In this document: in pieces, positions 1 through 12,700 of the stretch | Layout of the letters: every line of letters starts with the position of its first letter | How positions within the stretch are numbered: the stretch's first letter is position 1 | From: Sanderia malayensis | Lineage: Eukaryota > Cnidaria > Scyphozoa > Semaeostomeae > Pelagiidae | NCBI GenBank assembly: GCA_013076295.1 | Contig: RQOL01000618.1 | Span: 2,294,001 to 2,358,000 of the forward strand | Reading direction: 5' to 3' | DNA: 64,000 bases | Translations under genes and position numbers: made by a program | The notes under the pieces: model-generated | The model's database searches: none | The model's input: only the letters and a program-made list of their open reading frames with translations | What the model was told of the DNA's origin: nothing

Positions 1-728
1 CTGCCGGTCACATTACCAATTCTGTGACACTACAATAGCAAAAGAACGACAAGAGGCTGCATTGGTAAAAAAAAGCCAAAAATAAGCCAAAAAGCCAAGA
101 AATATTTTTGAAGCCAAAGAAGCTCTGAAAAAGCCAGATTTCTCAAATTTGGCTTTTAAAAAGCCAAGTTACCAACCCTGACATTGATGGATCACTGTCC
201 CAATGGCAATAGTTTGATGTTTCCTTTCACACTTTCGGGTTTGGTTCATCTCAGAATTTCAGAGGTATTTCCGGTCTGAATGATTCACATATTACTTCCG
301 CTGTCCTCGCAGTCAGAATTCAAAATGGTAGAAGATTCTGCGAGCAACGGCTGAAGTTGGGCAGAATAATTTGGTTAGATAGAGGAGCACGTTTATTCAA
401 AAATCAACTTAATTATCTAAAAAGTTTCTCATCACGCCGACCGAATGTGTTATCTTTGAAAACGATAAAACTCTTGGCAAATAAGAATAATAAAAAGAGG
501 TAAAGAAAGCATTGCTGCGAGTGGCGCTTTTTATTGACTTTTCCTGGTGATTTCCTATTGTTTCGGCAGTTGCAAACACAACATAGATGTCAATCAGAAA
601 TAATTGAATTAAACAATAGACAACTTATTCTCAGCTTACAAGACTGGCATTGGGGAATTCAATAACAAAACAGCTTCATGAAAGGATGTAAAGTGAATTA
701 AAGAAACATTTAATTGGAATAAGTCGCT
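1..728. other. Non-coding flank with AAAAAGCCA motifs
   Basis: No convincing coding region is visible. Positions 60-175 carry repeated AAAAAGCCA/TGGCTTTTT words on both strands, so this segment could fold into imperfect hairpins. The remainder is AT-rich sequence upstream of the first exon of the adhesion GPCR and presumably contains its promoter, but I see no clear core promoter element. Confidence 0.4.
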
Positions 729-3700
729 ATGGGTAATCTCAGAATAGTTTTAATTTTCATATTGTTCAGGATGGATAGAGTATTAACTGGTAAGTAGAAA
801 GTTTAATTTGTTTCTTGCGCTATTTCTTCGCTGCCTTTTAGTCTTAGCATGCGAGCGAAATGTGCTTTTCAAAAATATAAAGGATCATGATTTGTATGAG
901 TGCCAACTAAAGAGAAGGCGTAAGGCGTTGTATTGTCAGGAGTTCATCAATGTCTAGATAGGTTATTTTATTAAATTTGTTTTACACCAATGCTGAAATT
1001 CGAAGCAATGCCTTGCCTAATACTCGAAGTTTCAGATAAGAATTTAAATCCACCCAATTTGGTTTGCTTTCATTTGAAGCAAACCAAATTGAGTGTTGGT
1101 TCTTTTCTCGCAACGTGTTGTTATGTTCCGGAATTATCTTCTCAAAATCGCTAGCAAAACAATTGTCTAGCGCTTGAGAAGCATTTTTTAATTAACAAAT
1201 TTTGAATAGATGAAGCTGTACTTCCAAGGTTGATGATGGCGGAATATTGTTTCCTCTCTCTGTCAGACTCTGTTGTCAACATGAAGAGAGATGCTGATAG
1301 TTGGTCAGCCCCATCGAAAATTAGGATATCGCTCATGGTGCTGGCCAATATGTTCAACTTTCACGTTGTTCAAAACACGAAAAACAAGCGTGCTCCGTAT
1401 TTTATTAATTTGCTCCATTTTTTTAACCCCGACTTCAATCCGTGGATCTATAACACCATTAGAGCGAACGCCCCAGAGAGATGTTTTTTTACATGCGCCT
1501 TTCGTGCGGGCCTAGATTTAACTTTATTTTACATATCAAAAATTATCTAATCATGCACATTCAACTTTTTGAAGTAAGAAAACGTTGGTTTTGAAGCTCA
1601 AATATAATTTCAACGTTTGGGGTGTGAGCTTCCATAACACGCGTGCGTAAGCTAAACAATTTCAAGTAACAGCAGAAAAGAATTACATTTAACTTGAATT
1701 CACAACAAATAATGCTGGCTGTGTGTGTGACCCTTGAGAAATTATAAATTTTTGAAAATCCTTTTAAAAAAGCTGTTGACAGAAACTTGTCGATTTCAAC
1801 TGGGACGCTGAATGATTAATTTTGGGCGTGAAGATAGTGATGCGTGGGTTGGCATCTCTCAAAATTATTACACTACGTTTATTTACAGACACAAGTATTC
1901 ACAATTTAAACAGGAGAATTGCTATTTCCCTTCGTTCTCTTCATCAACTATTTCCAATATGTCTGTATTTGCTCTATGATTTCCTGCACGCTGCATGTGC
2001 TCTCTGGTCTCATATTTTGTTGTTTTCACCATGTCGTTCTCTGCCTTCCCTTTCATGATAGTTATGTAGTTTCATCATAGGCTTTGCAGCTAAAACCCAT
2101 TAGCAAAGATGATTTTACAGCCAAAGCAGAATTTATTTCCATGTTTGAAGAATTATACACACTTTTTTATATGCGAAAAATGTGGATATATAAGAATAGT
2201 CAAAATGACCATAAAACAACGGCAATTTCAAGTTGCTCAGAAGTCAGGACAGAGTAAACTATGAAACATCTGAGTTAACCAATGCTATGCATGTATCATT
2301 TGACTACAAAATTAGTTGCTTATAAGTAAGTAATCCTGCCGAGTATTCTCAGGAAATACCAGAGTGAAAATAGCGTTTTGTGGCTTGAAGCATTACCATG
2401 CAATAGGCCGTCTTACATTCGGGATCAAAGAAGTATTTATGTGTTTCAACACACTCACGAAGGCACTTCAGAAATGCTCAAGGGATTTATCTAAACAACT
2501 TGACAGGTCGTGAAGGCTTAATTGCATGACATGTTATTATGAATTGACTATTTATTTTTACCATGATCGATTTATAGACAGGCAAGGCTGCTAGTTGTTA
2601 TTTTTACAATTTTTACAAGTATCAGAGTTGAAGGCAACACGTTGCTTCAGCAACATTTGAGAACAGACCAATCACAAGAGTGAATTACTATTGCGTCATC
2701 AAATTGCTTCGATCTCATTGGATGATTCTTGAATATAATCAATTGTAGTGTACGAACTTTGATGCCTGCTTTAATTTTGTCTGAAATTGTCGAAATTAAA
2801 AACTAAGTTATATTTACATATAATCAGACAGGCAAAGTAAATGATGTATATTCTGCTACTTTATTCATAATTATTTATTTTTCGGTGAAACAAAAGGAAT
2901 TTGCGCTATGCTCTTGTTTTCATAAATGTAAAGTGTTACTGAAATGTTTATGAAACATAAAATTCTTTTGCGTTTCTGTTAGTGACTCACAATTTGATAA
3001 AAAGTCAAGTGTTACAAGCAAAGTCAGGAGCAAACGATTGACAATTGATATGAATACGAGGTTTTTCGAGCTAACCTCTTATTCGCGAACAAAATTCCCC
3101 CCTTTCTCTGTTTCACAATTTCTAACTGTGGACATTACATAAAAACTCTTAAATTTCAATTACAGCAATTTCTTTGCTTCTTTCTTTTTCACCATCTTCT
3201 TGAATAGAACACTCCTGTTTTGTTGTTTACTTAAAATTACCCAGGTCACGCTGTCTTTTGAAATATCCGGCATGCTGTGTGTTCGTATCCTTGTTCGAAT
3301 TTTCAACCAGAGCAGTGTTCTCGACAGCAATGGCAATTTGCGAAGGAAGCGCGGCGAGCCGACTGTTATTTCGTTTTGATTAGTTGAAATGTGACAATTA
3401 ACTGTAGATGACCACGCATAGACACCGCTTTGTTTGCTATAAATTAATGCGAAAATTGATCACATCATCACATGTCTGCCTTGGGAATACACATGCTCAA
3501 TTTCAGAATTAATCCAGGGAAACAAAAAATAGAATGCTCCTTAATGAGCCTCATTGAGGAGTCATATGAATTGCTGCGCAGGAGAGTTTTGTGGGCTATT
3601 TTGGGTTTCGATTACTAATCTTGAATATTAACCGGTTGTTTTGCTTTTGTTTACTTTTCAGCATGCAGTAGTGGTCTTGGAATGGACGCACGTAATGAAA

Positions 3701-6700
3701 AGATACCGGACAAGAGTATTACAGCGTCGTCCGAAGCGAAATTCTTGTATGCCAGGTTCGGACGATTAAACGAACAATACAGGTGTGTTAATGCAAGTGA
3801 TTTTTATCCAGGCTTTAACATTGTATAGTATACAGTGCATTTCATATTTATAATTCTTAAATTTATTTCATTATATAGTGCTGAGGACAGAAACTTTGGA
3901 GGTTGGTGTGCTTACGATTGTCAACCGGGACAAGTTCAGTATTTGCAAGTTGATCTCGGAAAGGCGAAAACAGTGACAGAAATAGAGACACAAGCTGTGT
4001 TCAATCAGAACATGTGGGTCACATCGTATTCACTTAGCTACAGTTACGATGGGTTGAAATGGTTTGATCGCAAAGTTTCTGGCAAAGGAGAGGTAAGTCC
4101 TTGAGAATTTTTGGATAAGAACTTATTTTGTCGTCACAATATGCTGAAACAACCCAAATAAATAATCGGCTGGCTTGAAATTCCTGGGAATTGAACGTTA
4201 ATTTCTTGGATGTAGGCATGCTAAATTTTTGAATATTTGTGGTAGACAGTTGGAAATAGCTTAAAATGATCAGAAGACCTTAATTAGTAGGCTTCGACTG
4301 TTTTTGAGGGATTTATTTATTTACTGTTTCAAAATTTTGATTCTGTATCCCATATCAATGCCGGATGTCTGGTGAACAGGTCTTTAGGTTTTGGAATTAA
4401 CGGTGTGCCTGGCCTGGTCATCTTGATGCGGTAAAAGGATAAGGACACTTTCACCTTTCCAGGAAATCGGCCAAAAATTTAAACACAGGTTAAGTCCTCG
4501 CGAAATCCTGACACGGCTGTTCTATTTAAAGTGGCAATAGGGGGCAATAACCAACGTGTTTTGCGTGCAAGCATTATTCTTAAATTCATTAACACGTTGT
4601 GTTGTAATATCCTTTATAATTAGATTGAGGGCAATATCCAAACGCGGTGATTTCCTCCGTAGGTATTTCCAGGAAATACTGACAGGTACTCTAACAAGAA
4701 GAATAAAGTAGATCCACCTGTTACTGCAAGGTTTCTCAGGATCCTGCCTTCCACCTTTGTTGGCAGTTGCCCATGCATGCGAGTTGAACTTTATGGATGT
4801 CAGCCAGAGAATGGTAAGTTCGTTTGCTTTTCTACCAATCTATATCCTGTTTTTTGTTCCTCGTGTAATTCTATCTAATTTGTACAAAGTTTTGTGTTCC
4901 TTCAAATGCCACTAAAGAACCAGGAAACTAAATTTGATCAATTGAACATTTTAAAATTAAAATTGCGCCTTTGGAGTGTTCGAATTATTGGCTCGAATTC
5001 CACAGATAGTCACATCTGTGGATATATTATATAATTATAATTCTTTATTATAATTATAATAATGAAGTTTATAATAATTCTTACTTTTGACAATACTTTG
5101 TTGTGATATTTGTTTGGCAAAGCAGTATGTTAATAGTGCTCCATTGAATATAATTGTTTGACAATGTTTTTTATTTATTTCCAGATTGTTCTACAGGTGT
5201 TGGCATCAATGCCAACATCAGAAAGATACCTAACAATGCCATGACGGCATCTTCTGAATACCGCCGCCATTTTGCGTACGAAGGCCGATTGCATAATACA
5301 TTTCGAGTTTCGTCTGACGTGAGAAGCTGGGGTGCTTGGTGTTCCAAGACAACCGATAAATCCCCTTACTTACAGGTCAGCAAATCCACCTAACATACCT
5401 CCTTATTACTCTGCAATTCTCAATGGTAAACAAACGCGATTTGACAAATTTCCAGGGGGTGCAGTATATATTTTTGTTCGGTGTTGTAGATTGATCTTGG
5501 CCGGGTTCGTGTAGTGTCAGGTGTTTCAACACAAGGGTATGGCTACCGTCTGTGGACAACCCAGTATAAACTCAATTACAGTGTGGATGGGGTTGTGTGG
5601 AAACAGTACATGGAACAAGGCGCTGTCAAGGTTTGTATTGCTATCCTGTTGTTGTCCAATATGCCACTCACCCTGCCTCTCTCACCTTCCCTTCATCTTC
5701 CTCTCTATCTACTTCCTCTCTTTTAATTCTCTCTTTTAATTCCTCTCTTTTAATTCTCTCTTTTCTGACGCTCAGCCCCTATCAGTCCTTTGATATAATT
5801 TGACGCCTGTTTTGAGTCAGTAATCATTTGTATTTTGTCTTTTTCTAGCTGTTCGTTGGTAACTCTGACAATCATACCCTGAAAACGCGCATGTTCTTAC
5901 CTACGGCTACAGCTACAGCTAGATTTGTGAGATTCATCCCCACTAAGTGGAATAAATATCCAAATGAAATGCCTTGTCTTCGAGTAGAAGTCTACGAATG
6001 TTCTCCAATAAAAGGTAAATTATCTCCTTAATTCTCTCAAATATGTACCCCATGCTTTCTCTAAAACCTACCCCCTTTTCTATCTAAAACGTACCCCCCT
6101 CTTCTCTCTAAAACCTACCCCTCTTCTCTTTGAAACTTACTCCTTATTCTCTCTAAAACCTACCCCCTCTTCTCTCTCAAATCTACCCCCTGTTTTCTTT
6201 AAAATTTGCCACCTTTTCTCTCTAAAACCTACCCCCTATTATCTCTAAAACCCACTCTCTGTTTTCTCTAAAATCCACTCTCTGCTTTCTCTAACACCAT
6301 CTTCTTGTTCTTTCTGAAAATCACCGAACTGTTTGGCTTCTCCTCTAATAGCATAGTCTACACGCTATCCTCTGAGGATGCTTGCTTATTCCGTTCCAGG
6401 GTCCGTTCCAACAATTACCACCGGGATCAGCAATCAAGTTGTGAAGCGGGGCAAGTCATTCAACCTCACTTGCGTGATAACGGGGCAGCCTCTGATTGAA
6501 GTGACGTGGCTGAAAAACGGCAAATCACTATCGACTACTGACATGATGAGTATCAGTGGATTTATCGCAGATGACTCCTACCACACTTCGCTCGATTTCA
6601 GTAATATCAAGATGGGTGAAGATGGTAACAGATATTCCTGTGCTGCTAATTATCCTGGTGTTAATATTCAAGCTATTTCAACGGCTCAGATTACTGTTGA

Positions 6701-9700
6701 TGGTATGTTTGCTTAAATTTATTCACTTAACTGGTTGTTACTCTTAGTTTCATTATTTGGAGATCCTTTCACATCCTTTAGTTTCTATGACTCTATTCTT
6801 CTCTGTCTCTCTATCTCTTTGATTTCTTTCCTTTCTAATATACTCCTTCTATATCTGTTCTAATTTTCTTTCCCTTTTCATTCTCCAAGTCTCTACCTCT
6901 CTCCGCCATCTACTTCTTTGCCCCTCTTTTATCTAATGCTCTTCTTCGTTCTATTCTCTAACGTTTTACCCTTTCCTATTCTCTAACTCTCTATTTACCC
7001 TAACCCTTTCCTTTTTCTCTTATCCTTTCATAACTCGTTGTTGTTCTCAATCAGGCACCATCCCAGTTCTCAAGATTCTGAAAATCAAAGACGAATCTGT
7101 GGAAATCGAGCTCGGATTGCAAGGCGCTTTGATGACAGATATAACTGGCTACGAAGTCTCCTTGGTTGACTTTACATCATCCGATGAGATCATTAAGACG
7201 TACCCATTGAATGCCAGTTCTTCACCGCTGATCATTCAAGGACTAAAACCATTCACCAAATATAACATCAATGTTTGCCTTGTGTACTCAAAGAGCCACA
7301 GGGGATCAAGGATACCCAATCAACAATTCAGAACCATGGATTGTAGTAAGTGGTTTTTGGCTATTTATAGTATTGACGGAAGTAACAGTCTATGATAGTT
7401 GTAATTTGTAAGAATATTATACTCTAGTTGTTGATTCTAGATTCAGATAAGTTTCTTATTTTGTTCAGAACCCAAGAAGTCACCAGTTAGTCTTGCGATG
7501 AAACATTACGATCAAAATTCACTGGAGATACATTGGCAAGACCCGGCGGATGTCGTATGCAAGAGTACGATTGTCGGATACGACGTGAGGGTGACTCAAT
7601 ACGACACCACTGGTAAGATAACGTACACAAGCACGAATTCGACGACTGAAAAGCGATTCGTTTTGTCGCCACTTGAAATTGGCAGTAAATACAATCTGGC
7701 AGTAAGTGCACGAACCGTTGCTGGCAATGGACCATATACAACTTCATCAGTTACATTTGTGCCAGTACCAGGTTTGTTGGACCTTGTTTGCTAATTGGGA
7801 CATTTTTGAACAGTGAATACATTGGATGTTGATTTTAGTAATTTGTTTCATTTGTTGACTTCTTTTTAGATCGCATTACAAAGTCTAGTACAGTTCGACT
7901 AGTAACAACAACAAAATTCACATTTACTCCAAAGCCTATCATTGAAATATCCAATGAATTAGTGAAGATAAAACAGGTAAGATCATGATAAAATTATAAA
8001 TGTTTTAATTCCACAGTTGGAATGCATTTAGTTTTTTGACATATTCATTTGACATTTCATATCATTTTAATTCATCTTTGTTTATATCAGGCTGGTGTGA
8101 CGAACAAGAACGCCTTAAATGTAACAATAAAGGTTGAACAATTGACGAATAAATCGAAGTGTTTAGACACTAAAGATATCTCTTTAACTGCTGATATTTT
8201 GGAAGATATTGTAAAGACAAATGGAACCGATCGCAAGGTAAAAATTTATCCTTCGTTGCTTTGATTCTTGAATAATTGTCACTGAAGGAATTTTCGGTAA
8301 ACAGAAATGTAGTATTTTGTTTGTAAATTGTTCTAGATTGGCGAGTCGTTGGTGAGAACTGTAAGCAATATTCTGAATGCAAATCAAACAGTCTTGGAGC
8401 AGAGCTACAAAGAAAATAACACTGGAGTCAGGTATGTGTTTGTTGCAAACACGATAGATATGTTTATGTGCTAAAATACTTGGTATCGCTATTTACAAAT
8501 AAGTTCAATTAATTATTTTTCAGATATGTCAAGATTCTTGAGAACTGGCTTGAAAAGGTTAACGTAGACGACCAGGATATTTCTGAAACGTCACAAAACG
8601 TCATTATAAAGAAGATCAACATATATCGAAATAAAATAAAGAGTGACATCGTATTTGAAGAAAAGGGTGGCGCATCAGTTACTGTACCAGTGGATGCTAT
8701 TCAGCCACGTGTACCAGGCAACAACTCGACGCGAAGTAACCAGAGCATATATTTCGTTTATTACAAAAAGAACAGCTTTTTTGGAGGAAGCAAAGTGAAA
8801 ACATCCTTGCATTGCATAAATGGTTTTACGGTTGAAGAAAAGCTGATGTACACTCCTGTTCTCGCGTCGAGTATTGTTGGTAGAGATATAACGAATCTGA
8901 GCAGGCCTATCACACTACGTTTCAAAGAGAACCAGTCGAGAAAGGTAATGTGTCTCCTCTATGTACTATGCTCACCTTGCTCACCTTTCTCCGCTTTGTC
9001 CTGGACGGGTAGCGGGTTTCTGCCGGAGTCCTGCTTCTATCTGCGTTCGCCATGCTGTTCTATCCTCTGTGAGGTATTCTGCTCTCCTCTATGAGGTCTA
9101 AGGTCTTCTGCACCCCTCTATGAGGTCTGAGGTCTTTTGCTTCTCCTCTATGTACTATACCCTGACTAATTGTTGCATTCACTCAGCAATTGGTAGTTAC
9201 TTGTGCTCATCATTGTTGTTCATTATGGTTTTGTTATTGTTCAACAGAATATCGAGAAAGCTGCCTGTGTTTTCTGGGATTTCAATGCTAAAGGTAAATG
9301 AGATGTGTGGTATTTTCATTTCATCAATTGAAGACAATTGTCTTGATGTAAATTGTTGATTGTGCACTTGATAAAAATAAAATCTAATTTCAACGCAATT
9401 ACAAGAACTGTGAATGCCCTACTAAGCCCCGAGACCCTCTTTTTCGAATCGAGATTTTGGATTTTTGGATTTTGGAACTCCTTTGTTTGTTTATTGAAGG
9501 TGGTACAGGAGGTTGGTCGTCAAAGGGCTGCAAATTGCATAAAATTGTTAACAAAACGATTATTTGTCATTGCAATCACATGACGAATTTCGCTGCGATG
9601 ATGGTGAGTATTACACAACCCCCGACACTGTTTGTATTTTTAATACAATTCCACGTGATATGCATCGTATTTGACGGAGGGAGGAAGCTATTTCTATTTA

Positions 9701-12700
9701 CACGTTATTTACCGTTTTGCTACAATATTGAACAAAAGTCTTGGGACATTTTTGCAAATTCTTCATCCCCTCTTACCCCAAGCAATGTCATCTCAATGTT
9801 GACTTCCACTACATATTGTATGTGTAATGTAAGCACGTTAAAATTATTCGCATAATTTAAGCGTGCTTACATTACATCATAATTATTCGCTCAAATTATT
9901 ACATCTTTTCATTGATATAGGATGTATACGCTAAAACAAGTAAGGCCTGCGGAGATCACGGTAAAGCGTTGTCTTACATCAGTGTTGTGGGCTGTTTCAT
10001 ATCTCTCATTGGATTGTTTCTCACCATTTTAACATACGCGATATTCAGGTATTTATTGCCACTGTTATTAGTAGCTACTGTCGAATCTACTTTGATTCGT
10101 ACTGAATATTCAGCTTTATGTAATGCAGTTGTTAGTAGTATAAATGCTGGCGGCTTTGTGTCATAAGCGTGATGTGAAATTACCTGGATTTGTTTTTGTT
10201 AAATTAAACCCTGATTTCATTGCAGGAGACTACGTCGTGAGATAGCAGCGAAAATCATGCTCCAACTGTGTTTTGCTATATTTGTTGTCATCGTTTTGTT
10301 TCTGACTGGGCTGGAAAGAACCAAAGAACCAATTGTCTGTCTTGCCATTGGCATTTCATTGCATTATTTCACACTGGTTGCATTTATGTGGATGTTTATG
10401 GAGGCTGTCTTCATGTATCATGCTTTCGTCATTGTTTGGCCACCGAGAGAGAACAACGATCTTCTCAAATGCACCCTTGCTGCTTGGGGTATGTAGATTT
10501 AATACCCCCATTTGTTGATATACCGTAAGAGCTTAATGAAGCCCCTTCTCTGATAACACCCCTCCTCTAGAAGCTCGAAAATTAAGTAAAATATATCCTT
10601 TTACGCTACCTTTTCTGATATTTGTATTTCATTTTTTCTACCTTCATCGTTGATATATAGTCTTTTAGTACCTTCTATTAGGTTTGCATATTCTCTGTAT
10701 TATACTCTGTAGCCTCATCTGAAGCGTGCATGCTATATGGCTAACTATTTATCATTCTTCGATGTATACATTGAAATTGCATTTTTTAATGTTTTTATCC
10801 TTGCTTTCAGGTTTGCCTGGTATAGTTGTAACTGCCGTTGCCTTATCGAGTCTTGATCATTACCGAGGGAAACACTAGTAAGTTTCCTTTAGCAATCTCA
10901 AACCTTCTCTATTTTTCAACCTATCTCCCCGCTATATTAATCTGAGACAATAACTGTGTTGTTTTTATTTTTTAGCTGTCGTGTGCACGGTGCGCCATTT
11001 TTCGCTGGATTTTTGGCGCCAATCTGCCTGATTCTCCTAATCAATTTCGTCATCTTCGCCATCATCATGTATAAACTCAGCAAACGCCCCACGCGCAGTG
11101 TTGAGCACAGGGAAACGAGTGAGGCTACGCAGCGCTTAAAGCGTGCATTTGGTATCATGATACTGATGGGCCTCACTTGGATGTTCGGTGCATTTGCAAT
11201 CAGCGAGGCTCGCCTCGTATTCCAGTATTTGTTTGCAGTCTGCAACTCGCTGCAGGGTTTTGCCATCTTTATTTTCTACTGCTTATCACAGAAGTCTGTG
11301 AGAGATGCATGGGTTGCTTTTATCACGTGTGACACGAGAAGCGAACTGAAGATTCGAACTGATTCTTATTACGAACGAAGACGATTGTCCTCATCAGCCA
11401 GTCAAAAGACGTCCACATTGTTGCCAAGAACTCGCACCAATTCATCCACAGTCGTATGTTTATTAATATCCTATGTTTTGATAGATTATTTGATGGATAT
11501 ATAGCCCTGTTAAACCCCCTTCCAACAATCCCCCCTCTCTATTAACCCCCCTCTCTTGACTCTCAAACATTAAATAAGCCCTTTTGAGCTTAATGCATTA
11601 CATTATTGTTAAGATATTTACTTAGTGAGCAAAGGTATTGCACCACCTTGGGTAAAATGGCGTCTAGAGGTGGCCCAAGGCCTAAGCAAGAAAGGTTACA
11701 AAATAACAGATAAACACCAAACCGGACTCAATAACAGATTTCTTTGACCTAAATATACCCAAATTTTCATAAATTTTCATGTACATTGTCAAGATAGCTA
11801 TGTATTTTCTTATTTTGTTTTCTGTTATTTTTGTTTTTCCTCTTGACTTTCTTTCTGCTGTCTTTTTCATCAGCCTATTTTCCCTCGTTGATTCTAATAA
11901 CGATATTTATTTCTCAGATGATGAGGCATGATTCCATGGAGAGTCGAACCCAAGAGGTTCAAGCAATGCTGAATGAACAGATCAAAATGCAGACGATACA
12001 AGAATTGGATGTTGAAGACAGATACATTGAGGAAATAGGACTATCGACTAATGACGTCACAAATAGCCACCAAGACGATTATGATAATGACCATTGCTCG
12101 ACGAGACTTGCGGACGTGAACCTCGCTATCAATCTTGAACCAATGGCTGTATCTATAAGCAGTGCTGAAGACGAGGCTAGTAAACTTGGTTCACAAGTTC
12201 CGTTGCAACCGTATAATTCGTACCGCGCGTTGAGTGATGTCAAGGAGGTGAATGCACTGTTGAAGCTTGCGGACAAACGAAAGTCTTCATCGAAGTCGAA
12301 TGAAATGCTCGTACGTAAGTCACTGTTCATAGCTGGTTCATCACCATTGCTTCAAGCCAAGGATGTAGCCAGAATCCGTGCAGCTAAGTCATGCGATAAT
12401 GTCAACAAGCCTAAAACGCGGACTGGAGAAACGATCGATTTTGGGACCCTTAAGATAAAGAATACGACGCCGCATTCCGAGACACGCCCGCTCATTGACG
12501 TAGCTTGCGGTTCGAACGAATCGATTGAAATGTCAAAGTCAGAAGAGGCATTGCGATATTTGGATGAGGCATGCTTGAATGACAACGGCACTTTGGGTTC
12601 GACATACAAGAACAGGCTAGACAGTCGATTTAATACCCTTGAATCTGATGGTACGACAATCGTAAGAGAGGAAGAAATGCCCCAAAATGAGCACCAACCA

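Noticed and set aside
1151..1550. Overlapping ORFs in the first adhesion GPCR intron
   Set aside because: Some minus-strand stretches look protein-like, but frames break and no family was recognised; too weak to call a transposon fragment.
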